From Paenibacillus tyrphae (GTDB lineage: Bacteria > Bacillota > Bacilli > Paenibacillales > NBRC-103111): DNA of 64,000 nt. The stretch is from the NCBI RefSeq assembly GCF_027925525.1, contig NZ_BSDJ01000012.1, positions 1 through 64,000 on the forward strand, in the 5' to 3' direction. The notes under the pieces are model-generated. The model saw only the letters and a list, made by a program, of their open reading frames with translations, was not told the origin of the DNA and did not search any database. Shown piece by piece: positions 51,381 to 59,900 of this stretch (within the stretch, counting starts at the first letter, position 1; every line of letters starts with the position of its first letter). The position numbers and the translations under genes were made by a program.

Positions 51381-51597
51381 TTAGGAGATTGGTTTTGGAG
51401 TTAGTTTTAGGCATTCATCATCCGCATAGGGTAAAGATTGTCACGGAAAGTTTACGGCCGCCTTTGAAATCAAGTTGTTACCGCAAGGTAAATTGATGAC
51501 AACTTGAATTTCAAGAGCGGTGGAGTGACAATGTTTACCCGACTAACTTACAGATGAATGCAGTTCTTCACGGTGTCAAACCAAGCTCCTAATAAGA
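51381..51597. repeat. Large imperfect inverted repeat between hepT and ndk
   Basis: Two arms of about 100 bases share, in order, TTATTAGGAG-TTGGTTT, GCATTCATC, GGGTAAA-ATTGTCAC, and a CCGC...TTGAAAT...CAAGTTGT inner block, with short unpaired stretches between; the loop is near 51482-51497. The outer end of the right arm contains the hepT stop codon (TAG in TTATTAG) and the left arm ends about 25 bases before the ndk ribosome-binding site. It would form a long hairpin in the hepT-ndk transcript, or is a small palindromic mobile-like element. Confidence 0.75.
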
Positions 51598-52563
51598 ACG
51601 GTTCCCCACAAAATGAGCAATACTGACCAAATCTTTTTTCGCCTGGATATTGGGCAAGCCCTCCAGGGAACGAATCGCTTTATCTATGTATGCCGACGCC
51701 ATCGCTTCGGCGCGGGAGATTCCCTCGCTGCGCCGGATCATATTCAAAAACGAAGTGATGTCGGTTTGCCCGTCACAGGCCTCGATGCGCGAGATTTCTT
51801 CCAGGAGAGCCGGACGAAGCTGCGGATTCTGAAGCGCAAAGATGACGGGAATCGTAATATTTCCTTGCTTAATGTCGCTGCCCGGCGGCTTGCCGATCTC
51901 TTTCTCCGTTCCGCACAGATCCAGTAAATCGTCCCGGATTTGGAACGCCATCCCGGTATAATACCCGAAATCGTACAGCCGTCTGGCCGTCTGCTCCGGA
52001 GCACCAGCCGCAATCGCTCCCAATTGGCAGCTGATCGCAAGCAGCAGTGCCGTCTTGCGCTTAATGCGCAGCATGTAGTCGCGAACGGTCTGCCCCGTAT
52101 GGAAGAAGAAGCGGATTTGTTCCATTTCTCCGATTGACATCTCGACCAACGCATTGGACATGATCCGATGGATGGACGGGTCCGGCAATTGGGTGACAAT
52201 GCTGAGCGCTTTGGCAAAAATATAATCCCCAGCGTACATGGCAACCCGGTTGTCCCATTTGGAGCGGACCGTCAATTGACCGCGCCGCGTGTTCGCATCG
52301 TCGATGACGTCGTCGTGCACAAGCGAAGCCATGTGAATCAGCTCCAAAGGCACGGCTACGTACTTGACCCGCCCCAGATCGTACTGCCCGAACTTGGCGC
52401 CAAGCAGTACGAATACCGGACGAATCCGCTTACCGCCTGCTTTCAGCAAGTGCAGGGAAGCTTCGCGAAGCACCGGATGATCGACATCGATGCTTCGCTC
52501 CAGCTCTTTCTCAATCAAATTGATATCTTTTTTTAATTTAGCATATAAATCCAACAGTTTCAT
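51589..52563 (-). CDS. hepT: Heptaprenyl diphosphate synthase component II, 324 aa
   Basis: The catalytic trans-prenyltransferase subunit that builds the menaquinone side chain with HepS. First Asp-rich motif LVHDDVIDDANTRRG and second IRDDLLDLCGTE are intact; GGKRIRPVFVLLGAKFG binds IPP. The frame is open to 52719 but ATG 52563 (MKLLDLYAKL) overlaps the mqnA stop by two bases (ATGA), giving coupling. The stop codon lies in the large inverted repeat. Confidence 0.96.
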   Translation of the reverse strand: MKLLDLYAKLKKDINLIEKELERSIDVDHPVLREASLHLLKAGGKRIRPVFVLLGAKFGQYDLGRVKYVAVPLELIHMASLVHDDVIDDANTRRGQLTVRSKWDNRVAMYAGDYIFAKALSIVTQLPDPSIHRIMSNALVEMSIGEMEQIRFFFHTGQTVRDYMLRIKRKTALLLAISCQLGAIAAGAPEQTARRLYDFGYYTGMAFQIRDDLLDLCGTEKEIGKPPGSDIKQGNITIPVIFALQNPQLRPALLEEISRIEACDGQTDITSFLNMIRRSEGISRAEAMASAYIDKAIRSLEGLPNIQAKKDLVSIAHFVGNRSY

Positions 52564-53423
52564 TCCGTCACCCGTACTACAGAATTGTCTTTCCATATTT
52601 GCAGAGGAACGTTCCGCTCCAGAAAGCCGAGCTCTGCGGCATACTGATAATATAACGAGAGCCCGGCCCATTGCTTCGGACCGAATTCGTAGCACAGTTC
52701 GGAGAAATAACGCTGCCAATAGGCTTCCGTCCCGCCAATCAGCTTTTGCGCGTCACGAACCAAGGCTGCCGGATCGTCAAGCGACTTGCTCTTGCTCTCG
52801 AGAAAAGCCTCATAGATACGGCTGACAAGCTCCGGGTACCGTTCCACGGTTTGCTTCCGAATGGTGCAGACGGCAAACGTTATCCACTGGCCGGTTAAAC
52901 GTGTCCATTCCGTCGCGAGATCGGTAACGAGATATCCGTTCTTTTCCCAGCTTGCCCGAATCGCATGATCGCCAATCAACAGCGCGGCATCTGCGCTCTT
53001 CATCATCGGTTCAAGCTCCGGAGCCGCGTACTCGTACTCGGGCTGAAGCCCGTAAAACTTGGTTAAAATAATTTTCAGCAAATTGATCGAGGTGGCGGAA
53101 GTCGTCGGCAGCGCAATTTTCGCATCTCCCAGCTCCTCGAGCGGTTTTCGGTGAAACAGAAGAATCGAATTGACCTGTCCGAAAGCGCTGACCGACATGT
53201 CGGGAAATACTAAATACTCGTCAAAATTTTCTCCGTACGCAAATGACGAAATGGCTCCGATATCGATTCGTCCTTCGGCCATGGCGCGGTTCAACCCCGA
53301 CGGCACCTGTTGCGTTACCTCCAGATCGCTGCCGAAGGAAGAGAAAGGAAAGTAATAGAAGAGCGGCCACACATTGGTGAAGTCGATACGGCCGATGCGC
53401 ACGGACGCCTGGTTGTTAGTCAT
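52560..53423 (-). CDS. mqnA: Chorismate dehydratase MqnA (futalosine menaquinone pathway), 287 aa
   Basis: Converts chorismate to 3-enolpyruvylbenzoate, the first step of the futalosine route. It is a periplasmic-binding-protein-like fold (DUF178) with VRIGRIDFTNVWPLFYYFP, VPSGLNRAMAEGRIDIGAISSFAYG and LPTTSATSINLLKIILTKFYG. DAALLIGDHAI is a family signature. The frame extends to 53492, but ATG 53423 (MTNNQASVRIG) overlaps the end of ubiX by eight bases. It indicates that menaquinone is made without the MenFDHCEB route. Confidence 0.93.
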   Translation of the reverse strand: MTNNQASVRIGRIDFTNVWPLFYYFPFSSFGSDLEVTQQVPSGLNRAMAEGRIDIGAISSFAYGENFDEYLVFPDMSVSAFGQVNSILLFHRKPLEELGDAKIALPTTSATSINLLKIILTKFYGLQPEYEYAAPELEPMMKSADAALLIGDHAIRASWEKNGYLVTDLATEWTRLTGQWITFAVCTIRKQTVERYPELVSRIYEAFLESKSKSLDDPAALVRDAQKLIGGTEAYWQRYFSELCYEFGPKQWAGLSLYYQYAAELGFLERNVPLQIWKDNSVVRVTE

Positions 53424-54021
53424 TTGGCATACCCCATCTTTTATACAATTGATGTTCGATCTCCATGCAGTCCAATATTTTCCCGACCACAAAATCGATC
53501 ATATCGTCTAATGTCTGCGGACCTTGATAAAACGCCGGCATCGCCGGCAGGATACGTACGCCAAGCCTTGCCAGCTTCAGCATGTTTTCGAGATGAATCG
53601 CATGCAGCGGCGTTTCCCGCGGCACGATAATCAGCTTGCGCCCTTCTTTCAGCATCACGTCCGCGGTTCGCTCAAGCAGGTTATCCGAGGCGCCGTTCGC
53701 GATGCCGGACAAGGTGCCCATCGAGCACGGCACAACCACCATGCCCTGCGTCCGGAACGAGCCGCTGGCCGTCTTCGCGCCGATATCCTGCACAGGCACG
53801 TATTCGAGCTTCCCCGGCCAGTTATCCGACTCGAAGTGCAGACGAACGCTTTCCTGCCGCTTCGAGGCGTCCCAGCCGAGCTCTTCCTTTAGCACGCGCC
53901 AACCTGCATCGGTTACGATCAGATGAACGTCTTCCCCTGCCGACAGCAAAAAGCGGCAAAGCCGCACGCCATACGCTGCACCGCTCGCCCCGGTAATGCC
54001 GATTACCCACGGTCTTTTCAC
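53416..54021 (-). CDS. ubiX: UbiX-type flavin prenyltransferase, 201 aa
   Basis: Makes prenylated FMN for UbiD-type decarboxylases. The N-terminal VIGITGASGAAYGVRLCRFLL binds FMN; the conserved CSMGTLSGIANGASDNLLERTADVMLKE-type region and VPRETPLHAIHLENML follow. The UbiD-type decarboxylase itself is not in the window. Start GTG 54021 overlaps the prenyltransferase stop (GTGA). In a futalosine cluster it supports decarboxylation of the prenylated naphthoate. Confidence 0.94.
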   Translation of the reverse strand: MKRPWVIGITGASGAAYGVRLCRFLLSAGEDVHLIVTDAGWRVLKEELGWDASKRQESVRLHFESDNWPGKLEYVPVQDIGAKTASGSFRTQGMVVVPCSMGTLSGIANGASDNLLERTADVMLKEGRKLIIVPRETPLHAIHLENMLKLARLGVRILPAMPAFYQGPQTLDDMIDFVVGKILDCMEIEHQLYKRWGMPND

Positions 54022-54893
54022 CCGGTAAACACCACCAAATCGATCAGGGTGAATACGAACAGCGAGATGCTAAGCGTACTGTTCATCGTAAAGAAGGCCG
54101 TATTCAATTTGGTGAGGTCCGTCGGCTTTACAATCAGATGCTCATACATCAGCAGAGCGTAGGAGACAAGCACCCCGGCCAAGTAGACCCAGCTCAAATC
54201 CGTTAAAAAAAACAGGCTGATCAAACCTGCCGCAGTGACGATATGAAACCAGCGAGCGATGAGCAGCGCCTTAGGAATGCCGAATCGGGCCGGTATCGAA
54301 TGCAGCCCTTCTTTTCTGTCAAACTCGACGTCTTGCGTCGCATAGATGGTATCGAAGCCGGCCAGCCAAAAGACGATGGCTACGTAAAACACAAGCGCCG
54401 CCAGCGAAAACTCCCCTGTCACGGCGATCCAGCCGCCCAGCGGCGCAAGCGCGACCGTCATCCCCAGAATCAAGTGGCATGTCCACGTGAATCGTTTCGT
54501 GTAAGAATAAAACACCAGAAAAAATACGGCAACCGGCAGCAGCTTCATCGCCAGCGGGCTTAAGTGATAGGCCGCCCAGAACAAGCATACGAACGAAATA
54601 ATAATAAAAATGATAGCTTCTTTTGAAGAAATCAAGCCGGCCGGTATGGCCCGCATCGCCGTCCGCGGATTTTTGGCATCGAACACTTTGTCGATGACCC
54701 GATTCAACCCCATAGCTGCGCTCCGCGCCCCAATCATCGCCAGCAGAATCCAGCCAATCTGCCCCCATGACGGAAGATGGTTAAAGCTTACTACCGAACC
54801 GAGGAGCGCTCCCATGAAAGCAAATGGAAGCGCGAAGAGCGTATGCTCGATTTTGATCATTTCCAAAAAGATTTTGGTCTTTCTCCATACCAT
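54018..54893 (-). CDS. mqnP: UbiA-family polyprenyltransferase (MqnP-like), about 291 aa
   Basis: An integral membrane aromatic prenyltransferase with eight or nine helices. Asp-rich motifs are GLNRVIDKVFDAKNPRT and DTIYATQDVEFDRKEGLHSIPARFG. The context (mqnA, ubiX, menG, hepS/T) points to prenylation of 1,4-dihydroxy-6-naphthoate. MenA-type sequence features are less likely. Candidate starts are 54920, 54905 and 54893; I prefer ATG 54893 (MVWRKTKIFLEM), which fits relatives and AAGGGAG. Confidence 0.88.
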   Translation of the reverse strand: MVWRKTKIFLEMIKIEHTLFALPFAFMGALLGSVVSFNHLPSWGQIGWILLAMIGARSAAMGLNRVIDKVFDAKNPRTAMRAIPAGLISSKEAIIFIIISFVCLFWAAYHLSPLAMKLLPVAVFFLVFYSYTKRFTWTCHLILGMTVALAPLGGWIAVTGEFSLAALVFYVAIVFWLAGFDTIYATQDVEFDRKEGLHSIPARFGIPKALLIARWFHIVTAAGLISLFFLTDLSWVYLAGVLVSYALLMYEHLIVKPTDLTKLNTAFFTMNSTLSISLFVFTLIDLVVFTG

Positions 54894-54897
54894 GTTG

Positions 54898-55638
54898 TCA
54901 GACATCTCCCTTAGATCCATTTGCCGCTTGCGGCTTAATGCCGATGTGAAGCGCCGCGATCCCGCCGGTCAGTGGGTAAGCCTCGACGCGGGTCAAACCG
55001 GTCTTTCGGAAAATGTCGGCGAGCTCCTTATGGTCCGGGAAGTTCTTGAGCGATTCCGGCAACCATTTGTACTGCTCGTACCGTTTGACGATCAGTTTGC
55101 CGAGCAGCGGCAGAACCTTTTGAAAATAAAAAAAGTAAATCGCTTTAAACGGCTTCCAGGTCGGTTTGGAAAGCTCCAGCGAGACAACCATTCCCCCAGG
55201 CTTCACCACCCGCTGCATTTCTTCGATGACCTTGACCAGATCAGGCACATTGCGAAGCGCAAAGCCGATCGTCGCATAATCGAACGAATTATCCTCGAAC
55301 GGAAGCGCCATGGCGTTGCCTTGCACAAGCTTGATCTGCTCGTCCATTCCGAGCCGCCTGACTTTTTCCTCACCTACATCCAGCATGTTCTGGCTAAAGT
55401 CGAGGCCTACGATCTTACCGGCGCCGCTCGCTTTAGCGAGACTGATCGTCCAATCACCAGTACCGCAGCACAGGTCGATCGCCGTTGCTCCCGGCTTCAC
55501 GTCCATTTTCTTCATCGTAAAGTTTCTCCAAGCTTTATGCCGGCGGAAACTCAAAATGTCGTTCATCAAATCGTACTTCGGCGCGATGCTTTCGAAGACG
55601 GAGTGAACGAACTGTTCCTTGGTTGACTTCATTTCCAT
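54898..55638 (-). CDS. menG: Demethylmenaquinone methyltransferase, 246 aa
   Basis: The final menaquinone methylation step (UbiE/MenG family). SAM motif I is AIDLCCGTGDWTISLAKA; YDLMNDILSFRRHKAWRNF and ATIGFALRNVPDL are signatures. The frame is open to 55701, but GAGGTGATACTT before ATG 55638 (MEMKSTKEQF) marks the start. It lies between hepS and the prenyltransferase, as menG sits between hepS and hepT in B. subtilis. Confidence 0.96.
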   Translation of the reverse strand: MEMKSTKEQFVHSVFESIAPKYDLMNDILSFRRHKAWRNFTMKKMDVKPGATAIDLCCGTGDWTISLAKASGAGKIVGLDFSQNMLDVGEEKVRRLGMDEQIKLVQGNAMALPFEDNSFDYATIGFALRNVPDLVKVIEEMQRVVKPGGMVVSLELSKPTWKPFKAIYFFYFQKVLPLLGKLIVKRYEQYKWLPESLKNFPDHKELADIFRKTGLTRVEAYPLTGGIAALHIGIKPQAANGSKGDV

Positions 55639-55648
55639 AAGTATCACC

Positions 55649-56512
55649 TCAAACTTCTTGTGTCGCCTGCGGGGCCGATAAATACCGGCGGAACGGTTCA
55701 CCGATCGACAGAAGCTCTTTGCCTAATTTCTCCGGTTCGAGCGACTGCAGCTTGTCCTGAAGCTCCTTCATGCAGGCGTCGAGCATTTGGTGCAGTTGCG
55801 GCGTTACCTTGTACTTCAACCACAGTGGGCGCCATTTTGTCGGGTCCGGCTCCTCGATTTGCAGCAGCTTCTTTTCTTCCCGTGTCGCCTGCTGCAGAAC
55901 ATGCCAAAAGCCCCAGCTATCCCGATACGGCTGAGACGACTCGGACCGGACGATTTCCTGAAGCAGCACCTCGCAGCGGGTAAACAGGCGAAGCACCTCG
56001 GGCCAAACGACGTAAAAACGCTCCTCGAGCAGATTGGCGAAGGAAAGAAACAATTGCGTCTTCACTTCGACCGACTGCCCAATGTATTCATCCGCCGTAA
56101 GCTTCAGCTGCTTCATCTTGAGGTACAGGTTCATTTTGAGGCGGTTGGCTTCGCATATCGCTGCGGACAGTATTCCGATCAAATCAATATGTCCGGAATG
56201 AGACAGCAGGTAGTAAAAGCGACTGCTGAAGTAGTCTCCCGCAAGCACCTTGAGCTGCCGGGAGCGGGCGGATTTCTGCTCCTTGGCGTCGTTGGTTACG
56301 CTGACCATGTCATGCGTATCCAAGCCAAGCTGTACAAGGGATGTCACAAGCGTATAAAGTTCGCTGTAGCCGGCTAATGTGCTGTGTTTATTTAAAAAAG
56401 CATACAGAAGCCGGGTGCGGAATTCGGGAAAGAGCGGCAGATCCGTATGCTTTTGAATCATGTCATGCTCCGTGTACTTCTTGGCCATCTCCGGAATCCG
56501 ATAAGTGTTCAT
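55649..56512 (-). CDS. hepS: Heptaprenyl diphosphate synthase component I, 287 aa
   Basis: The non-catalytic partner subunit of the heterodimeric enzyme, an all-helical HEPPP_synt_1 protein that helps set chain length. Seen features are KHSTLAGYSELYTLVTSLVQLGLDTHDMV and AGDYFSSRFYYLLSHSGHIDLIGILSAAI-type helices. It is the first gene of hepS-menG-mqnP-ubiX-mqnA-hepT. Assignment rests on these segments and on the conserved position next to menG and mtrB. Confidence 0.92.
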   Translation of the reverse strand: MNTYRIPEMAKKYTEHDMIQKHTDLPLFPEFRTRLLYAFLNKHSTLAGYSELYTLVTSLVQLGLDTHDMVSVTNDAKEQKSARSRQLKVLAGDYFSSRFYYLLSHSGHIDLIGILSAAICEANRLKMNLYLKMKQLKLTADEYIGQSVEVKTQLFLSFANLLEERFYVVWPEVLRLFTRCEVLLQEIVRSESSQPYRDSWGFWHVLQQATREEKKLLQIEEPDPTKWRPLWLKYKVTPQLHQMLDACMKELQDKLQSLEPEKLGKELLSIGEPFRRYLSAPQATQEV

Positions 56513-56601
56513 ATGTAAGCCTCCGAACCGATAAGAAAAATCTCTTCACTCGCAATCTAAACTATTATAGCATAATCGAATTATTTTCGCATGTACCCGG
56601 A

Positions 56602-57123
56602 TCAGCTTTTCGGAGTAAAACGCTCCTGCCATTTCGAGGTATACGTCATCCGGAAACGGGTATCCAAATATTGCTGCAGTTCTTCCGCGTTTCTGGAGCG
56701 GAGTCCCGCTTCGTTCGGAAGCCATTTCTCCCGCCTGGCGTCTACCGCTGCCAAAGGCTGGGGATTCCCTTCCCGGTCCCCGGAGGCATCCAGCACGCGG
56801 ACCAACACCTGATTAATATTCGTAGACGAAGCGAACATCATTGTCGGCACTTCGTACATATCGCTGAGCATGTCGGATTTGTCGCTTGTTTTTACAGCCA
56901 GCAAATCGATCGACACAACGGCATGATTAACTTCCACCCGGCGAATTCTTAAATGAAGCTGCATTTTCGATACGACGTCGACAATATTGTTTTCGGATAC
57001 GGGATGCGCTTTAACGGTTCGAAACACGCTAAGGCTCTCATCCAGCTGTGACAAATAAGACAAAGCCGACGCTACCGCAATCGATAAGGCTGTAATGATT
57101 AACAAACGAGGTGCCCATTTCAT
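56602..57123 (-). CDS. Membrane-anchored protein of unknown function, 173 aa
   Basis: Residues about 6-26 (RLLIITALSIAVASALSYLS) form one N-terminal anchor. The extracytoplasmic part has beta-rich segments (MQLHLRIRRVEVNHAVVSIDLLAV) and ends in a helix-rich region (NAEELQQYLDTRFRMTY). I do not recognise the family. AAAGGAGG precedes the ATG. It lies between mtrB and hepS on the same strand, a place that is empty in B. subtilis. Confidence 0.78.
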   Translation of the reverse strand: MKWAPRLLIITALSIAVASALSYLSQLDESLSVFRTVKAHPVSENNIVDVVSKMQLHLRIRRVEVNHAVVSIDLLAVKTSDKSDMLSDMYEVPTMMFASSTNINQVLVRVLDASGDREGNPQPLAAVDARREKWLPNEAGLRSRNAEELQQYLDTRFRMTYTSKWQERFTPKS

Positions 57124-57193
57124 CCCGAACCGCTTCCTCCTTTTGACGGGGTCCGAATGCTTGGCTTATGCCCTGTCTGTTACATTGTACAAC

Positions 57194-57217
57194 GAAAAAA
57201 AGCAGGCTATGCCTGCT
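57194..57217 (-). terminator. Terminator after mtrB
   Basis: AGCAGGC-ATA-GCCTGCT followed by seven T on the minus strand, 14 bases past the mtrB stop. Confidence 0.9.
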
Positions 57218-57230
57218 GCTATCCGAAAAA

Positions 57231-57452
57231 TTATTCCTCCGTATCGATCATGCCGAATTTCGTGACCACAACCGCTTTCCCACGGATTTTGATAGCTGAT
57301 GTATGTTCGGTAAATTGAGCGATCATAACTTCGCCTTTATCCAACTTTTCCGTGTGATGAAACCTGGTATCCTGTCCTCTCGTCAATCCGATGACTTGTA
57401 CTCCGTTTTCCTTGGCTTTTACCACAAAATATTCACTCTGACTCGCGTCCAT
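57231..57452 (-). CDS. mtrB: trp RNA-binding attenuation protein TRAP, 73 aa
   Basis: Forms an 11-subunit ring that, with tryptophan bound, wraps GAG/UAG repeats in RNA. The sequence [20 protein letters not shown] and [14 protein letters not shown] match B. subtilis TRAP closely. The RNA-contacting Lys37, Lys56 and Arg58 correspond here to Lys36, Lys55 and Arg57. The frame is open to 57482, but GGGGGG seven bases upstream selects ATG 57452 ([11 protein letters not shown]). Its target, the trp leader, is about 10 kb away in the same window. The B. subtilis partner folE (mtrA) is not next to it. Confidence 0.97.
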   Translation of the reverse strand: MDASQSEYFVVKAKENGVQVIGLTRGQDTRFHHTEKLDKGEVMIAQFTEHTSAIKIRGKAVVVTKFGMIDTEE

Positions 57453-57526
57453 CCTTAATCCCCCCGGGGCTAATCTGTCCAATTACCTTTATCATGCAGA
57501 AAAATACTCGTGCTGTCAACTCAAGA

Positions 57527-57550
57527 GAAAAGCCGCCCTCTTAGGCGGCT
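57527..57550 (-). terminator. Terminator overlapping the stop of the PAP2 gene
   Basis: AGCCGCC-TAAGAG-GGCGGCT then TTTTC on the minus strand. The PAP2 gene's TAA is in the loop. Confidence 0.7.
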
Positions 57551-58467
57551 ACCGTTTTCTCTGTCGCGTAGGCTTGATCTTTTTTGTTGTAGAACCCTTT
57601 GAAACGGCTCGGTACGAGCTTGGAAGCCAAATGGATGATCAAATCAGCAAGCTTAACGACACCGTAAGCAAACAGCATGCCTGCAATAACGTCGAGCACC
57701 CAGTGAATCTGCAAATACATCGTCGAGAAAATAATCGCGGAGCAGTAAGTAACCATCATATATTTGAAGATCCGGTCTTTCTCCCGAAGCGCCAACAGCA
57801 GCATAGCGAACGAAATCGACGTATGCATGCTCGGAAAGCAGTTCATGACATTGACCAGCATATCGTTTTCCGTAGCAAATTTGCGCGCGAGCAGGTCAGG
57901 CTGCCCCTTGACCCACCAAACCTCGCGAAGCAAAATCAAGTTGTAAAACGGCATGATGAGTGGAAACTGCATCAAATGTCCGGATAAGGCGTAGGACATC
58001 ATCTTTTTTACGCTCTTGGTCCAATAGCTTCGGAGAATGCAGATCCAGAGCGAAAGCACGAAACCGTAGTTATAGATCCAAGCCATGATTCGGTCGAACA
58101 CCGGATGGTTGATCGCCCGGGCCCATGCCGCATCGTTAAAGGGGATGCTGTTCATCATGTCATCCCATTTCCATACATGACGATTGTTTTCGAACATCCA
58201 ATTGGCAATTTTCCACCACAATTCGTTGCCGGAGCCATAGAAGTAATAGAAGACGCCAAGAAGTGGGATACCTACCACAAAAAAACGTTTCCAATCGACG
58301 TCAATCTGATCTTTGCGGACGCCCATCAGACATATTAAAAGCAAGACCCAGCATTCCAAGCTCCAATTCCCGACCACGCCGATACGCCATATCAAAAAGA
58401 TCGATGCCAGTATGCCGTACATCGTCCAATCGTTTGCGTTCGACCATCGTCTAAGTTTCTCTGACAT
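57541..58467 (-). CDS. PAP2-superfamily membrane phosphatase/phosphotransferase, 308 aa
   Basis: A multi-spanning protein (about six to eight segments) with the PAP2 motifs of the AUR1/inositol-phosphotransferase-like branch: NCFPSMHTSISF (about 210-221) and STMYLQIHWVLDVIAGMLFAYG (about 247-268), whose His and Asp form the active site. It probably acts on a lipid phosphate at the outer face of the membrane. AGGGGGAG precedes ATG 58467. An extended -10-like TGTTATACT lies upstream. The substrate is unknown. Confidence 0.88.
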   Translation of the reverse strand: MSEKLRRWSNANDWTMYGILASIFLIWRIGVVGNWSLECWVLLLICLMGVRKDQIDVDWKRFFVVGIPLLGVFYYFYGSGNELWWKIANWMFENNRHVWKWDDMMNSIPFNDAAWARAINHPVFDRIMAWIYNYGFVLSLWICILRSYWTKSVKKMMSYALSGHLMQFPLIMPFYNLILLREVWWVKGQPDLLARKFATENDMLVNVMNCFPSMHTSISFAMLLLALREKDRIFKYMMVTYCSAIIFSTMYLQIHWVLDVIAGMLFAYGVVKLADLIIHLASKLVPSRFKGFYNKKDQAYATEKTVAA

Positions 58468-58604
58468 TTTCGGTAACTCCCCCTAAATACTGTACCTAAC
58501 CCGCTTGTCGCCTGCCCATTTCGTGAAATAAGGTCAACTAAGTATAACAAAAAAACGAGGATTTTGCTTCATAATTTTTTTACATTTAAGAAAAGCTTCA
58601 GAAT

Positions 58605-58631
58605 TAAAAAACACGGGGCAAAGTCCCGTGT
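58605..58631 (-). terminator. Terminator after the HprK-like gene
   Basis: ACACGGG-actttgc-CCCGTGT followed by six T on the minus strand, about 29 bases past the stop. Confidence 0.88.
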
Positions 58632-58659
58632 CGATTGCGTTTCGTACTGTTTCGCTCTT

Positions 58660-59568
58660 TTATTCCTCTTGCAGACGCTTCATAAAGTCCTCTGCCGCGC
58701 TGTAGCCTTGCTGCCGGAGATACCAGTTGTTGGCTGCCGCTTCTACCAAGCCGGCCACGTCCCGGCCGGGTTGCAGCTGGATTTCGATATGCGGAATCTT
58801 GATATCCATATAATCCGAAAACTTCGGAACCAGCTCCAATTCGTTATTGAGCGCATTGTCCTGCCACTTTGTCAACTCGATATCGAGAACGATCCTCGTC
58901 TCGTCCTGAAACGCCTTTCGGCCGTATAAGCGGGAAACATTGATGAGTCCGATGCTGCGAAGGGCGAGAAACTCTTTTGTCTTACCGTTATGCGTGCCGA
59001 GAAGCGTCTCCGGGCTGATCTTTTTAAGAACCACGATATCGTCCGCTACCAGCCGGTGGCCCCGCCGTATGAGCGTATGCGCCGTTTCGCTTTTGCCTAC
59101 CCCGGATTTGCCCCGGAGCAGAATGCCGATCCCTGATACGTTGACGCAAACCCCGTGCACGGCAATCTCCTGCGCCATCGATTTCGTCAAGAAAACGTCC
59201 ACCAGCTCGATAAATTTGTTCGTCGGCTGTGGCGTCCGCAGTAAGGGAATGCCCTCTTCCTCACAATATTTCATCAAATATTTAAGCCCTTCCTGATTGC
59301 GGGTTACGACAAAACACGGCGGATGATACTTCACGATGTTTCCGATCCGCTCATTGCGTTCCTCTTCCGTGAGCGTATGTAAATAAGTGATTTCTTTGCT
59401 ACCGAGCACCTGCAGGTGGGACTGCGAGAAAAAATCGAAATACCCGACGAATTCCAGCCCCGGACGGTGGACTCTGGTCTTGGGAATCGTTCGATGGAGC
59501 TGCGTGGCCCCGGCCAGTACCTCCAATGAAAATCGTTTTACCAAATCTTCTACTGTTACAGATTTCAC
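58660..59568 (-). CDS. hprK: Divergent HPr kinase/phosphorylase-like protein, 302 aa
   Basis: The N-terminal HPr(Ser)K_N-type domain (about 1-128; TVEDLVKRFSLEVLAGA, HRPGLEFVGYFDFF, LHTLTEEERNERIG) and the C-terminal kinase domain (about 130-300) are both present. The active-site His (AVHGV, 138), Walker A GKSGVGKS (153-160) and Asp pair VADD (176-177) are kept. The signature that reads LEIRGLGIINV in genuine HprK reads LALRSIGLINV (201-211), so the conserved Glu and Gly are lost. It is either a paralogue with altered activity or an ATP-binding sensor. Start is GTG 59568. Confidence 0.85.
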   Translation of the reverse strand: MKSVTVEDLVKRFSLEVLAGATQLHRTIPKTRVHRPGLEFVGYFDFFSQSHLQVLGSKEITYLHTLTEEERNERIGNIVKYHPPCFVVTRNQEGLKYLMKYCEEEGIPLLRTPQPTNKFIELVDVFLTKSMAQEIAVHGVCVNVSGIGILLRGKSGVGKSETAHTLIRRGHRLVADDIVVLKKISPETLLGTHNGKTKEFLALRSIGLINVSRLYGRKAFQDETRIVLDIELTKWQDNALNNELELVPKFSDYMDIKIPHIEIQLQPGRDVAGLVEAAANNWYLRQQGYSAAEDFMKRLQEE

Positions 59569-59685
59569 CCGTTCATCCCCCTTCGCCTTCTACAACTATG
59601 CCAAACGGAATCTGCTAACTAATTCTACACAAGACAGCGTTTCCCTCTTCGGTGTCCCCGACGTATGATTAGATTTGGAGAAAAT

Positions 59686-59731
59686 AAAAACCGCTTCCTC
59701 CGGCGGATGTATCCGTCAAGAAAGCGATTCG
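59686..59731 (-). terminator. Probable terminator after tRNA-Pro
   Basis: Minus-strand ATCGCTTTC ... GGAAGCGGT with an inner GGAT/ATCC pairing region, followed by TTTTTATTTTC. Confidence 0.65.
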
Positions 59732-59745
59732 GTCGTAACGTGCTA

Positions 59746-59819
59746 TCGGAGTAGCGGGATTCGAACCCACGGCCTCACCCACCCCAAGGGTGCGCGCTAC
59801 CAGACTGCGCCATACCCCG
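59746..59819 (-). tRNA. tRNA-Pro (anticodon GGG)
   Basis: A complete cloverleaf on the minus strand. The acceptor arms are CGGGGTA and TACTCCG (one G-T pair), the D-stem GCGC/GCGC, and the anticodon stem CACCC/GGGTG. The loop TTGGGGT has GGG at positions 34-36. The T-arm is GTGGG-TTCGAAT-CCCGC. CCA is not encoded, so the Cca enzyme of this window is required. The GGG anticodon reads CCC and CCU. Confidence 0.95.
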
Positions 59820-59900
59820 AAAATGATCCGGTAAAAAAATCCGGCAAAGAGTATTATATCTTATGCTCTATCGATTGTAAAGGATTTTTCCAAAGAAAAG

